Numbered from the stretch's first letter, positions 1-9,731 are shown. The stretch: 64,000 nucleotides of DNA from Dethiobacter alkaliphilus AHT 1 (GCF_000174415.1 NZ_ACJM01000006.1:62001-126000), one strand, 5' to 3'. The notes: a model not told the origin generated them from the sequence alone. Program-made: numbers and translations.

Positions 1-1461
1 TTTACCCTTGCTCAGGTTTTCATCCCGCCGCTCCTTTTTAAACCAGGTACGAATCTTGGCTCTGGCACCGGAGCTTTTCACCATCTTGAGCCAGTCCCGG
101 CTGGGCGAGCCCTGCTTGGCGGTCATAACCTCCACTATATCGCCGGTTTTTAACTCATAATCAAGGGGTACCAACCGGCCGTTTACCCTGGCGCCGATGC
201 AGCGGTGTCCGATGTCGGTATGAATTTTATAGGCAAAGTCCAGCGGGATGGACCCTGCCGGCAGGTCAATTACATCCCCTTTGGGGGTAAAAACAAATAC
301 TTCATCGGCAAACAAATCCAGTTTGACGTTTTCCATAAACTCGGAAGCATCCTTGGAATCCTGCTGCAGCTCCATTATCTGGCGCAGCCAGGTGAGCTTA
401 TTGTCGATGGAGTCATCATCCCGGATATCGCCTTCTTTGTATCGCCAGTGGGCCGCAATCCCGAATTCCGCCGTCCGGTGCATTTCCCAGGTGCGGATCT
501 GCACTTCCAAAAGCTCATTTTTGCCCACCATCACCAGCGTGTGCAGCGACTGATACATGTTAGGTTTGGGCATGGCAATATAGTCTTTAAAGCGGCCGGG
601 AATGGGCTTCCATAAAGTATGAACAATTCCCAGCGCACCGTAACAGTCCTTTAGTGAATCCACAATAATGCGGATAGCCGTCAGGTCATAGATTTCATGA
701 AACTCTTTGCCCTGCTCCTTCATCTTCTGCGAAATACTGTACAAGTGTTTGGGGCGGCCGGAAATGTGCGCTTGAATCCCCACATCCTCCAGCTTGGGCT
801 CCAGCGTGTCCATAATCTGCCCGATAAACTGCTCCCGCTCCTGGCGCTTTTTAGCCAGTTTATCCACCAGGGCATAGTAGCGATCCCGCTCCAGGAAACG
901 AAACGCCAGGTCTTCCAGCTCCCACTTTATCTTGTAAATCCCCAACCGGTGGGCAAGCGGCGCATAGATCTCCAGGGTCTCCCGGGAGATGGCCTGCTGC
1001 TTAATGGAAGTCAGGTATTTCAGCGTCCGCATGTTATGGGTGCGGTCAGCCAGCTTAATTAAAAGTACCCGGATGTCTTTGGCCATGGCGATAAACATTT
1101 TGCGCAGGTTTTCTGCCTGATGCTCTTCCTTGGATTTATACTCCAGCTTGGACAGTTTGGTCACACCGTCCACCAGCATGGCAATCTCCTCGCCGAATTT
1201 TTCCTCAATATCTTCCAGGGTAACCTCGGTATCCTCCACCACATCATGGAGCAGTCCGGCCACAATGGTATCCATATCCATTTCCAGCTCCGCCAGAATA
1301 TGAGACACCCCTAAAGGATGGGTAATATAGAGCTCGCCGGAAAAGCGCTTCTGACCCTGATGCGCTTCAACGGCAAACTTATAGGCTTCATTTAGCCGGC
1401 TCCAGTCCGGTTCCACCGGGTAATATAATTTAATTTTTTCTTTTAATTCTGCAAGACTCAT
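1..1461 (-). CDS. relA: Bifunctional (p)ppGpp synthetase/hydrolase, RelA/SpoT family (3' end outside window)
   Basis: Makes and degrades the stringent-response alarmone (p)ppGpp in the cytosol. The 487 codons visible begin MSLAELKEKI and contain the HD hydrolase domain (RFSGELYITHP near residue 40, HDVVEDT near 72), the synthetase domain (GRPKHLYSISQKM, then YDLTAIRIIV around 240-270) and the start of the TGS domain (VFVFTPKGDVIDLP near 410). An intact HD signature argues for a bifunctional enzyme rather than a synthetase-only RelA. The C-terminal helical and ACT regions lie beyond the left edge. Its ATG overlaps the recJ stop (ATGA), so the two are probably translationally coupled; recJ-relA adjacency is common in Firmicutes. 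Confidence 0.95.
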   Translation of the reverse strand, partial: MSLAELKEKIKLYYPVEPDWSRLNEAYKFAVEAHQGQKRFSGELYITHPLGVSHILAELEMDMDTIVAGLLHDVVEDTEVTLEDIEEKFGEEIAMLVDGVTKLSKLEYKSKEEHQAENLRKMFIAMAKDIRVLLIKLADRTHNMRTLKYLTSIKQQAISRETLEIYAPLAHRLGIYKIKWELEDLAFRFLERDRYYALVDKLAKKRQEREQFIGQIMDTLEPKLEDVGIQAHISGRPKHLYSISQKMKEQGKEFHEIYDLTAIRIIVDSLKDCYGALGIVHTLWKPIPGRFKDYIAMPKPNMYQSLHTLVMVGKNELLEVQIRTWEMHRTAEFGIAAHWRYKEGDIRDDDSIDNKLTWLRQIMELQQDSKDASEFMENVKLDLFADEVFVFTPKGDVIDLPAGSIPLDFAYKIHTDIGHRCIGARVNGRLVPLDYELKTGDIVEVMTAKQGSPSRDWLKMVKSSGARAKIRTWFKKERRDENLSKGK

Positions 1462-3824
1462 GGTAAGTTTTCCCCTTCCGGGACAATCATGTCGGTGTCT
1501 TGTGTCAGGTGTCGTGCCAGATCCTTGGCAGGCGCTTCCCACCACAGGGCCTGAAACTTTCTAAATGCCGCCAGCGCCTCACAGCACTGACAAAAGGTCT
1601 CCGATTTCTCCAGATTGGCAAGCTGCAACCTTTGTTCCTGCCGTTTTTGGCCGGCCAACTCCGCAAACACAGTACGGGCCTGATTCACTAAGTATTGGGT
1701 TACAGGAAAAGATAACTCCTTGCGGGCCAGCTCCGGTGTCAGTGGGTCCTTGCTTTGTTCCAGGCAGGCTGCCAACTGCTGCAGCGTTTTCTCACTGGGA
1801 ATGGTGGCGGCAAAAATACGCTCGTTTAAGTGCAGCTCCTCACTGCCATAACAGAGGCAGATCTCCGGTTCGCCGCTAAACTTTATTGTTCCCAAAAGCC
1901 GGCCCACCGCATTTTGGTCAAATGGCAAATGATAAAACACCAGCATATCACAGCTTACATGCTCTGCATTTCGCCCCAACTGGGTCACCTCAACCCGGCT
2001 GCCAAGCCTGGCCTCCAGGCTTTCCTTGGCCGCTTTGGTATTTACCCAAATCAAAAGCTTATGCTGCCCGGCAAGATTCTCCAGATACTTATCATTTCCG
2101 GCCACCCTTCGCCGGTCAATTATTTTCAATCCGGCGGCAGCCTGTGCCTGGCGCACATCACGCACATGCAAAGACAGGCTGGTACGGCCCTGCCAGGTGT
2201 TGGTGGTGGGAAACACCACCGCATCCACCTGCATTCCCCGGGCAATATCCGCCTCACCACCGCCAAAACAGATGCCGGCGTAAACCGGTCCCCCGTTTTT
2301 AAGCTTCATCTGCAGGTGTTTGCCGTTATTGCCGACCCGTCGCGCGGCAGCTACTTCCACATCCCGTACCAGAAACAGCGGTTCCGGGTTCCCCTGGCCA
2401 AAAGGCTCCAGGGCCGCCAACTCTTCCACCAACTCTAAAGACAGCTCAGCCAGCACCGCTTCCGCCGCCACCTGCTGCCGCTGCTCTTCCTTTGTCTTTT
2501 GGGTGGCCACCGCACGGCAAAAAGCTTCCCTGAACGCTTCCAGGCACTGGGTGTCCACCGTCAGCCCCGCCGCTTCCGGATGGCCGCCAAAGCGGGCCAG
2601 ATGCTCGGTGCAGGCCTGCAGGGCATCCACCACATCACAGCCGGGTACAGAACGAATAGAGCCGTTACCCTGGGTGCCATCCACCGCCACCAGAGCCGAT
2701 GGCTTGGCAAATTCGGAAGCCAATCGTCCGGCCACAATTCCCACCACGCCGGGATGCCAGGTATCACGCCACAAAACCAGGGCCGGCTTGTCGGCCTGCG
2801 CTGCCGCCAACTCCCTGGCCTCCGCCAGAATATCTTTTTCCACCTGCTGTCGCTGGCGGTTTTTCTCATCCAATTCATGAGCCAGGGCCTCGGCGTCGGC
2901 CTCGTCGGCCAACAGCGTCTCCACCGCCGGAGCCGCATCACCCAACCGGCCCGGCGCATTTAGCCTGGGAGCCAGCACAAACGCCACTTGGGTAGCAGAA
3001 AGTTTCTGCTCTCCCACGTTACCCACCCGGGCCAGGGCAGCTAAACCGGGCCGGGGCCTCTCCGAGAGTTTCTCCAGCCCGTACTTAACCAGTATACGGT
3101 TTTCCCCCAATAACGGTACCACATCGGCGATGGAGCCCACCGCCACCAAATCCAGATATTCGGCGGTTTCGGCAAAGGGCACTCCCAAAAGGCTGTGCAG
3201 CGCCCGGGCCAGATTCCAGGCTACCCCCACACCGGCCAGATTTCTCTCTGAATAGCCACATTCTTCCTGCTTGGGGTTTAATACGGCAAAGGCATTGCGC
3301 TGGCCGTCAAAGCATTCATGGTGGTCGGTGACAATTAAATCCAGGCCCAGCTCTTTTGCCAACTCCATCTCGGCAAAGGAGTTAATACCGCAGTCCACCG
3401 TCACCGCCAGCTTCCCGCCCCTGCCGGCAAACTCTTCCAGAACGCTGCCGTGCAGCCCGTATCCGTCACCCAAACGGCTTGGGATATAGTATTCCACCGA
3501 AACCTCTAATTTCTGCAGCACCGCCATTAAAAGCGCCGTGGATGTCACCCCATCAGCGTCATAATCTCCATAAATTAAAACCGGTTCCCGTTCTCTGACG
3601 GCCAGCGCCAGCCTCTCGGCGGCCTTGGCCATGCCCGCCATCTTAAACGGGTCCCCCAGATCGGATAAGCTGCCGGCCAAAAAAAGGCGCGCCGCCTCCG
3701 TGGTGGTCACGCCCCGCTGCGTCAGGCATGCCGCCGTCAGCCGGTGCAGCCCCAACGCTTCAGCCAGTTGCTGTACCGCCGGATTTTTCTCCGGTACGGT
3801 CCACGGCCATACTTTAGTTGTCAT
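1458..3824 (-). CDS. recJ: Single-stranded-DNA-specific exonuclease RecJ
   Basis: 5'-3' exonuclease on single-stranded DNA used in recombination and repair. The DHH domain carries YGDYDADGVTS (about residue 85), VTVDCGINS and IVTDHHE (about 165), which hold the catalytic Mn ions; the DHHA1 domain has GGHPEAAGLT, and a long C-terminal OB and accessory part follows. I choose the start MTTKVWPWTVPE (788 aa) because the longer frame adds only a basic, low-complexity stretch lying inside the previous gene. GGAGG stands about 14 bases upstream. It overlaps the lapA-like gene by 11 bp and relA by 4 bp. Confidence 0.95.
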   Translation of the reverse strand: MTTKVWPWTVPEKNPAVQQLAEALGLHRLTAACLTQRGVTTTEAARLFLAGSLSDLGDPFKMAGMAKAAERLALAVREREPVLIYGDYDADGVTSTALLMAVLQKLEVSVEYYIPSRLGDGYGLHGSVLEEFAGRGGKLAVTVDCGINSFAEMELAKELGLDLIVTDHHECFDGQRNAFAVLNPKQEECGYSERNLAGVGVAWNLARALHSLLGVPFAETAEYLDLVAVGSIADVVPLLGENRILVKYGLEKLSERPRPGLAALARVGNVGEQKLSATQVAFVLAPRLNAPGRLGDAAPAVETLLADEADAEALAHELDEKNRQRQQVEKDILAEARELAAAQADKPALVLWRDTWHPGVVGIVAGRLASEFAKPSALVAVDGTQGNGSIRSVPGCDVVDALQACTEHLARFGGHPEAAGLTVDTQCLEAFREAFCRAVATQKTKEEQRQQVAAEAVLAELSLELVEELAALEPFGQGNPEPLFLVRDVEVAAARRVGNNGKHLQMKLKNGGPVYAGICFGGGEADIARGMQVDAVVFPTTNTWQGRTSLSLHVRDVRQAQAAAGLKIIDRRRVAGNDKYLENLAGQHKLLIWVNTKAAKESLEARLGSRVEVTQLGRNAEHVSCDMLVFYHLPFDQNAVGRLLGTIKFSGEPEICLCYGSEELHLNERIFAATIPSEKTLQQLAACLEQSKDPLTPELARKELSFPVTQYLVNQARTVFAELAGQKRQEQRLQLANLEKSETFCQCCEALAAFRKFQALWWEAPAKDLARHLTQDTDMIVPEGENLP

Positions 3825-4254
3825 CCTTTTTTTCTTCCTCCACAATCTCCTGCTGGTCAGTGGCTTCAGCGGCCACTTCTTGTTGTGCCGCCTCCTCCTC
3901 ACATTCTGCCAGCTCTATTTCCTTTTGCCGCAAAATTTCCTCACACTCAGCGTTAACATAGGAAAGATCGTCGGTCAAAGCTTTCTTCTGCTCCTGCAGC
4001 TGTGCCACTTCCTTGGCCAGCCGCTCCACTCTGTTTTGATAATCCCAGAAGGCAAAACCGGTGCGAATTTTAGTAACCAAACCAAACATCCCCACCGCCA
4101 AGGCGCCCGCCAGGGCAGAGCCCAGCACCACAATGGCTACGCTGGCGTAAACCTGTCCAAAAAAGTAATTTACAATAATGGTTTCCGTATTTAACATGGC
4201 AAAAAACGCAATTATCACGCCAAACACCAGGCCCACAATCACACCTAACTGCAT
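3814..4254 (-). CDS. LapA-domain (DUF1049) membrane protein
   Basis: A 146-residue protein with two membrane helices at about 4-26 and 38-62 joined by the loop NTETIIVNYFFGQV, the pattern of the LapA (formerly DUF1049) family. A charged coiled coil (about 75-115) and a very acidic tail ending EEEKKDDN follow. The family is named after an E. coli lipopolysaccharide-assembly protein, but Gram-positive members occur routinely next to recJ, so an LPS role is unlikely here. Probably a cytoplasm-facing scaffold anchored in the membrane; this is inference. Confidence 0.75.
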   Translation of the reverse strand: MQLGVIVGLVFGVIIAFFAMLNTETIIVNYFFGQVYASVAIVVLGSALAGALAVGMFGLVTKIRTGFAFWDYQNRVERLAKEVAQLQEQKKALTDDLSYVNAECEEILRQKEIELAECEEEAAQQEVAAEATDQQEIVEEEKKDDN

Positions 4255-4292
4255 CGCTATCCCCTCCGGTTTTAACCTTTCTCACAAATTCG

Positions 4293-5219
4293 TCAAACCC
4301 GGTCAAAATCCCTCTTTTCCTCACAAGCACGGCAGGGATTAACATGAATGAGGACGTTGGTGATTTCCTCTTGCTTTGCCAAAAGTTCCTGCTTTACCCG
4401 TCGAGCCACATCATGGCCTTCCCGCACAGAAATATCCCCGTCCACACCAATTTCCAAATCCACAAACTTATGGGGCCCGGCGGCGCGCACCCGGATTCCG
4501 TGCACCTCTAAAACGCCGTCCACTGCCAGAATCAGTTTTTCCAGCCCGGCGATAAACTCCGGGTCCTCCTGGGCATCCATCAGTTCACTGGCCGCTTCTA
4601 TGGCAATATGCCATCCCATCCGCACGATAAACACCGACACAATAATCCCCGCCACCGGATCCAGATAGGCCAGCTGCGGCAAGCCATAGGCAGCACCCAA
4701 CAGCGCCCCGCCAATTCCCAACAGTGCCGCCACAGAAGAGAGCGCATCGGTGCGGTGCTCAAAGGCGTTGGCCACCAGTGCTTTGCAGTTGGTCTCCCGG
4801 CCAATCCGGATGGTGTAGCGAAACAGTGTTTCCTTAACCACAATGGATATCAGGGCGGCATACAGGGCCATCTGCCCCGGCACCGGTAAATCGGCCTGAA
4901 ACAGCGCCTGCAGGGAAAAGTAGCCGATATTTAGACCGGCCAGAATAACTATAATGGAGACAATTTTACTGGCTATGGATTCGGCCTTGCCATGCCCGTA
5001 AGGATGCTCATCATCCGCCGGCTTGCTGGCCACCCGAATACCCACATAAACCACACCGGAAGCCACAATATCGGCAAAGGAATGAAGTGCATCGGCCATC
5101 ATGGCAAAACTGCCGGACATTATACCGGCGCCGGCCTTAAGCACGGCCAAAAACAGATTGACTATTATGCCTGCTCTGGCCCCGGACAGGCTGTTTTCAA
5201 CGCGGTCGTGGGAAACCAT
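4293..5219 (-). CDS. Cation diffusion facilitator (CDF) metal exporter
   Basis: Proton-coupled export of divalent metals such as Zn, Fe, Mn or Co across the cytoplasmic membrane. About 308 aa with six predicted helices; the metal site shows as DALHSFAD in helix 2 and HRTDALSS in helix 5, with YGHGKAES between helices 2 and 3. The last 80 residues form the usual cytosolic ferredoxin-fold domain. The start MVSHDRVENS is preferred because AGGGGTGAG lies just before it; a longer frame begins nine codons upstream. Metal specificity cannot be read from the sequence. Confidence 0.92.
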   Translation of the reverse strand: MVSHDRVENSLSGARAGIIVNLFLAVLKAGAGIMSGSFAMMADALHSFADIVASGVVYVGIRVASKPADDEHPYGHGKAESIASKIVSIIVILAGLNIGYFSLQALFQADLPVPGQMALYAALISIVVKETLFRYTIRIGRETNCKALVANAFEHRTDALSSVAALLGIGGALLGAAYGLPQLAYLDPVAGIIVSVFIVRMGWHIAIEAASELMDAQEDPEFIAGLEKLILAVDGVLEVHGIRVRAAGPHKFVDLEIGVDGDISVREGHDVARRVKQELLAKQEEITNVLIHVNPCRACEEKRDFDRV

Positions 5220-5259
5220 TATCTCACCCCTAATAATCATTTTCAATATGTAAAGGAAA

Positions 5260-5283
5260 AGCCTAAAGCGGATGCTTTAGGCT
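5260..5283 (-). terminator. Rho-independent terminator of secDF
   Basis: Ten-base perfect arms AGCCTAAAGC and GCTTTAGGCT around a 4-base loop, followed on the minus strand by TTTTCCTTT. The hairpin overlaps the secDF stop codon. Confidence 0.85.
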
Positions 5284-7409
5284 GTTTTGGTACGAGTATT
5301 TTTCCCTGCTTCCGCCTCTTTCCAGGAAAGCCAGACCGGGCTGGCAATGAAGATGGAGGAATAGGTGCCGGCAAACACACCTACCAGCAAAGCGCTGATA
5401 AAGGCCTGCAGTGTTACGCCACCAAAAATGTACATGGTCAGCAGTACAAGCAGGGTGGTCAGCGAGGTAATAATGGAACGGCGCAGGGAAGAGCGGATGC
5501 TCATGTTCACCACTTCCGTCAGCTTGTCTTTATGACGGTTTTTCAGGTTTTCCCGGACCCGGTCAAAGATTACGATGGTATCGTTAATGGAATAACCGAG
5601 AATAAAGAGGATAGCCGCAATAAAGGGCCCGTTTACTTCTACCCTGAACACCGAGAAGAAAGCCAGCACAATCAGGGCATCGTGAAGCAGTGCCACAATG
5701 GCAGATAAAGCAAAGCGATACTCAAAGCGCAGTGTAATATAGGCAATCATGGCAATGCTGGCCAACAAAAGGGCAATCAGTGCCTGGCGGGTCAACTCGC
5801 CGCCCACCACAGCGCCTACACTTTCCACACTATAGTCATCTGTTGTAATGTTATATTGTTCCTGAAAAGCAGCTAACACCGCATCTTGCTCTTCAGGGGT
5901 CAGCTCATGGGCCTTAATCAGAAGCTCCTGGGCCTGACCTTCACCCAGTCCAGTGGCACCCACCTGCTGCAGCGTGGCACCTTCCAGACCCAGCGGCTCC
6001 AAGACTTCCCGGGCCTCTTCCAGGGTAAAGTCCTGGCCAATATTTAAGTGAATATTTGTCCCGCCGGTAAAATCAATACCGAAATTCATCCCGGCAGTAC
6101 CCATGGAAGCAATCCCGACAATGATCAGTACCGCAGACAGAATAAAAGCAATTTTACGCATCCCCACAAAGTTTACGCCTCCGGCCAAAACACCTGCATC
6201 TTTAGCCGCATCGTTTTGCGGAGTCCTGAGGATTTCCGCCTTGTTAAACGAACGCAGCAGGTAGCGTGTGAGGAAAATGGCCGTTACCATGCTGGCCAGA
6301 ATACCGATGCTCAGCGTTACGGCAAAGCCGCGCACCGGCCCGGTGGCAAAGTAGAAAAGGATAGCCGCCGCAATCAGCGTGGTTACGTTGGCATCCAAAA
6401 TAGCGCTAAAGGCATGGTCAAAACCGGCTTCAATGGAAGTACGCATGGTGCGCCCGGTTTTAATCTCTTCCTTAATCCGTTCAAAAATAATAACATTGGC
6501 ATCCACCGCCATACCCACCGACAAAATCAAACCGGCAATGCCAAACAAAGTCATGGTGGCATTAATGGCTGTCAAAAGCGAGAACACCAGTGCCAGGTAG
6601 GTAATCAGACTCACAGAGGCAATGATGCCAAACACGCGATAGTAAACAAGCATAAATACCAATACCAGAATCAACCCGGCAACACCGGCCTGCACGCTGC
6701 GATTCAGGGAATCCTGACCCAAAGTGGGGCCAACGGCACGGGTCTCCAACTCCACCAACTCCACCGGCAGTGCACCGGAGCGCAGCATCAGCGCCAGGTT
6801 GCTGGCCTCTTCTACATTCTCCTGATTGGTAATAATGGCATTACCGTCAGTAATAATGGTCCTTACCTCAGGGTTGGAGATCACTTCATCATCCAACTGA
6901 ATATAGATGATTTGACCCAAATATTTTTCCGTAGCTTCGGCAAACTTCCGGGTACCTTCCGGGCTAAACTCCAGGGAAACTGCGGGCCGGTTACGCTCAT
7001 CAAAGGTAACACCGGCATTACGCAGGTCGCCTCCGGTGAGAATAGTCTCACCATCGGGGCCCACAAAGGTTAACATGGCAGTACGCCCGATTACTTCCCG
7101 GGCAGCCTGCTGGTCTTCAATCCCGGCCAATTCAACACGAATCCGGTCGTCACCTTCCCGCTGGATTACCGGCTCAGCCACACCCAAACCGTCAATCCGG
7201 TTACGGATAACGCTAATGGCCCGGTCAATCCGGTCGGTGCCCACCGCACCCGTATCATCGGCTTCCACCGCCTGATACAACACATAAACGCCGCCACGCA
7301 GGTCCAGGCCAAGGTTCATATTATTTACAGCCTGGTTTACTGCCAGTCCGCTGGCGGCCAACAGTAAGACAACAACAACAACCAAAGTAAGGAGACGGTT
7401 GTTTTTCAT
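5277..7409 (-). CDS. secDF: Fused protein-export membrane protein SecDF
   Basis: Proton-driven motor that helps pull secreted proteins out of the SecYEG channel. SecD and SecF are fused in one 710-residue chain, as in Bacillus. The SecD half has MNLGLDLRGGVYVLYQ near residue 30, the periplasmic-type domain, and six helices; the SecF half starts near 415 with NFGIDFTGGTNI and ends with six more helices including GYSINDTIVIFDRVRE. Start MKNNRLLTLV follows GGGAGGGTACCGG; an upstream in-frame ATG lacks such a site. A cytochrome-exporting cell depends heavily on this machinery. Confidence 0.97.
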   Translation of the reverse strand: MKNNRLLTLVVVVVLLLAASGLAVNQAVNNMNLGLDLRGGVYVLYQAVEADDTGAVGTDRIDRAISVIRNRIDGLGVAEPVIQREGDDRIRVELAGIEDQQAAREVIGRTAMLTFVGPDGETILTGGDLRNAGVTFDERNRPAVSLEFSPEGTRKFAEATEKYLGQIIYIQLDDEVISNPEVRTIITDGNAIITNQENVEEASNLALMLRSGALPVELVELETRAVGPTLGQDSLNRSVQAGVAGLILVLVFMLVYYRVFGIIASVSLITYLALVFSLLTAINATMTLFGIAGLILSVGMAVDANVIIFERIKEEIKTGRTMRTSIEAGFDHAFSAILDANVTTLIAAAILFYFATGPVRGFAVTLSIGILASMVTAIFLTRYLLRSFNKAEILRTPQNDAAKDAGVLAGGVNFVGMRKIAFILSAVLIIVGIASMGTAGMNFGIDFTGGTNIHLNIGQDFTLEEAREVLEPLGLEGATLQQVGATGLGEGQAQELLIKAHELTPEEQDAVLAAFQEQYNITTDDYSVESVGAVVGGELTRQALIALLLASIAMIAYITLRFEYRFALSAIVALLHDALIVLAFFSVFRVEVNGPFIAAILFILGYSINDTIVIFDRVRENLKNRHKDKLTEVVNMSIRSSLRRSIITSLTTLLVLLTMYIFGGVTLQAFISALLVGVFAGTYSSIFIASPVWLSWKEAEAGKNTRTKTA

Positions 7410-7516
7410 CCGGTACCCTCCCTTAATAAGCAAAAGTAGAAAAAAAATAAGACATAAAACAAAAATAGGGCGCTTGTCCAGATCGCACCGGCGAGACTGG
7501 AACAGTCCCCTAAGTT

Positions 7517-7545
7517 ATTATAAACGCTCACTGGGAGCTTGTCAA
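7517..7545 (-). promoter_or_regulatory. secDF: Consensus sigma-A promoter of secDF
   Basis: TTGACA (7540-7545) and TATAAT (7517-7522) with 17 bases between, a full match to the consensus, reading leftward. It overlaps the last codons of the small P-loop gene, so secDF can be transcribed independently of the genes upstream. The transcript would have a leader of roughly 100 bases containing GACTG-TTC-CAGTC. Confidence 0.85.
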
Positions 7546-7899
7546 TTTGTGTTTTTCATTCACAATCTCCACAACCGCCTGTAAAACCTCGCTTTTTGTC
7601 ATTTCATCGGTGGCCAGAAACAGGTGGCAATTCGCCCGCGCATGGGCCAGGCGCTCCCACTGATCGTCCAGGCGCTGCTGGGTCCAATAAATCTCCCGCC
7701 TTTTTTTGGCAGTCTCCAGCGTACAGGAGAGGCACACCAAAAAGTCGGGATTTTTTCTCTGCCATAGCTTTTGCGCCGTGGAATGCTCCTGAGCAATATT
7801 GACGGCTCGATACCCAAGCTCATTAAGCCCTTTAACCAGCGTAGTCTTACCAGAGGCACAGTTTCCCACCACTCCAATGATTCCCTCATATTTGCTCAA
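7528..7899 (-). CDS. Small P-loop NTPase of unknown function
   Basis: A 123-residue protein with a Walker A motif near the N-terminus (GVVGNCASGKTTLVKGL), then a hydrophobic strand DFLVCLSCTLETAKKRR and a helical C-terminus. The size and layout resemble small nucleotide-kinase-like or AAA proteins; the Ala before Ser-Gly-Lys and the short length make a full kinase domain doubtful. I do not recognise a named family. It follows the PP2C-like gene by 13 bp and probably shares its message. Confidence 0.65.
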   Translation of the reverse strand: MSKYEGIIGVVGNCASGKTTLVKGLNELGYRAVNIAQEHSTAQKLWQRKNPDFLVCLSCTLETAKKRREIYWTQQRLDDQWERLAHARANCHLFLATDEMTKSEVLQAVVEIVNEKHKLTSSQ

Positions 7900-7912
7900 A
7901 AACTTCCACCTC

Positions 7913-8614
7913 CTAAACCGGATAGGTCAGATGCAGCCTTCCTGTCCTTTCATTATTATTACCGTTAACTCCCAGCGCCAACAGTGTCATATCATCGCCG
8001 GGCCGGTTCTCTTCCCGTTCCACCGCCAGGGAGAAGACCTGGCCGGCCAGCTGCCGGACATCGGCCGCCGTGGCCTCCAACAGCATTTTTGTCAATGTTT
8101 CCATCTCCAACTGCCGCCCGTACTTACGCCCGGCATGGAGAATTCCGTCGGTAAATGTCAAAAGAATAGTTTCTTCTTCCATGGAAATTTCATGAATCAC
8201 CGGTTTGACAAATTGGTGAAAACCGATGGGGTTCACCTTATCGGCCAGAACATGGACCCGGTCTCCCTGTTTCACCAGCACCGGACAATGGCTGTTGCGG
8301 GAAATGACAATGGTGCGGCTGTTTAAATCGGCAGACAGCATGGTAAGCGTTGCAGAAACTTTACCGTCCCGCAGCGCAAACAGGTAATCATGGGTGGCGC
8401 GGGCCACCGCACCGTCCCGGGTCCCGTCGGCCACCAGCGACATGGCTTTGCTGACCACCAGATTACTGATAATCTTTGCCGAGCGTCCACTGCCCTGGCC
8501 GTCCACCATCAGCGCCGTCACCCCGCCTTTGGGGCGCTCCACCACTTCCGCCGAATCGCCGCTTTCCCCCACCGCGTATTTTGATGTCTTGTTTACCGCC
8601 ACTTCAATCTGCAT
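7913..8614 (-). CDS. SpoIIE/PP2C-type serine phosphatase domain protein
   Basis: About 233 aa, a stand-alone PPM/PP2C (SpoIIE-like) catalytic domain: ALMVDGQGSGRSAKIISN supplies the metal-binding Asp-Gly, LLTFTDGILHAGRKYG the DG motif, and RPGDDMTLLALGV the C-terminal GDD motif. No sensor or membrane part is present. Such proteins dephosphorylate anti-anti-sigma factors in other Firmicutes; no such partner is in the window. Start MQIEVAVNKTSKY is chosen because it gives an 11-bp overlap with aroB; the 39 codons before it are an out-of-frame reading of aroB's end. Confidence 0.8.
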   Translation of the reverse strand: MQIEVAVNKTSKYAVGESGDSAEVVERPKGGVTALMVDGQGSGRSAKIISNLVVSKAMSLVADGTRDGAVARATHDYLFALRDGKVSATLTMLSADLNSRTIVISRNSHCPVLVKQGDRVHVLADKVNPIGFHQFVKPVIHEISMEEETILLTFTDGILHAGRKYGRQLEMETLTKMLLEATAADVRQLAGQVFSLAVEREENRPGDDMTLLALGVNGNNNERTGRLHLTYPV

Positions 8615-9719
8615 CGGGCAACAAGCTCCCTTCCGCATCAAGATATGCCGCCAAAACATCGGACACCGCCTGTGGATCCACATCCTTAAACGAGCGTACC
8701 TTACCGATTGTTTCCGGCAGGATAAAGACAATATCGTCGCCTTCCCGCTTCTTGTCCTGCTTTAAGGCACCAAGCACCGCCTCCGCCTGCAAACCAGGCG
8801 GCGCCGGCTTCAGGCCCACCCGGGCAAACAGCCTTAAAAGCCGCCGGGCCTCCTCCTCAGTCAACAACTCCCGCCGCTGTGCCAGCTGTACCGCCAGCAC
8901 CATCCCGGCCAAAACCGCCTCGCCATGTAAGTAATATTTATAAGAAGTGGCGGTCTCCAGCGCATGGCCCAAGGTATGACCAAAATTCAAAATAGCGCGC
9001 AGTCCGCCCTCCCGTTCATCCTCTGCCACCACCCGCGCTTTCAGCGCACAGCAGTCACCGATCACCTCTGTCAGCACCGGGGTTTCCCCGGCTATAAAGC
9101 CGTCCCACTGCTTTTCCAAAAGCGTAATAAGCGGTTCATGTAAAATAACACCGTATTTCACCACTTCCGCCGCCCCGGCCAGATACTCCCGCTTAGGCAG
9201 CGTGGAGAGTGTCTCCAGCTCAATCCAGACCAGCTGCGGCTGATAAAAGGCGCCGATCAGGTTCTTACCCAGACGGTGATTAACCGCGGTCTTGCCCCCC
9301 ACACTGCTGTCCACCTGAGCCAACAGCGTTGTGGGCACCTGCACAAAGGGCACACCGCGCAAATAGGTGGCTGCCACAAAACCGGCCAAATCACCAACAA
9401 CGCCGCCGCCCAACGCCACAATAAAGCCGCTGCGGTCAAGCCCAGCTTCAATGGCCGCCGTATACAGCGTATCGGCCCACTTTAGGGTTTTACTCTGTTC
9501 CCCCGCCGGCACCACCGCCGGCGTCACGGAAAAACCGGCCTCATGTAGTGCGGCAATCAGCTTGCCGCCATAGAGTCCAAACACATTCTCATCGCTGACC
9601 AGTAGAACCTGTCCCGGCTTAAGCCTCTGCGGCCAAATCTCGTTAATTGCCGGCCAGATATTTTCTCCGATATGGATATCATAACTCCGCTCACCCAGCG
9701 GCACCTGCACCATCCGCAT
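8604..9719 (-). CDS. aroB: 3-dehydroquinate synthase
   Basis: Second step of the shikimate pathway: DAHP to 3-dehydroquinate, with NAD and a divalent metal. The 371-residue chain has the NAD-binding stretch ALGGGVVGDLAGFVAATYLR and DSSVGGKTAVNH, and the metal ligands in AAEVVKYGVI (Glu), NFGHTLGHALE and HGEAVLAGM. It lies 12 bp after aroC, so the shikimate genes are split between this locus and aroA-aroF around 27-30 kb; aroD/E/K are not in the window. Confidence 0.97.
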   Translation of the reverse strand: MRMVQVPLGERSYDIHIGENIWPAINEIWPQRLKPGQVLLVSDENVFGLYGGKLIAALHEAGFSVTPAVVPAGEQSKTLKWADTLYTAAIEAGLDRSGFIVALGGGVVGDLAGFVAATYLRGVPFVQVPTTLLAQVDSSVGGKTAVNHRLGKNLIGAFYQPQLVWIELETLSTLPKREYLAGAAEVVKYGVILHEPLITLLEKQWDGFIAGETPVLTEVIGDCCALKARVVAEDEREGGLRAILNFGHTLGHALETATSYKYYLHGEAVLAGMVLAVQLAQRRELLTEEEARRLLRLFARVGLKPAPPGLQAEAVLGALKQDKKREGDDIVFILPETIGKVRSFKDVDPQAVSDVLAAYLDAEGSLLPDAD

Positions 9720-9731
9720 TACGTTTCACTC

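Noticed and set aside
6048-7073. 341-codon plus-strand frame opposite secDF
   Set aside because: Antisense shadow of a conserved gene, with no family resemblance.
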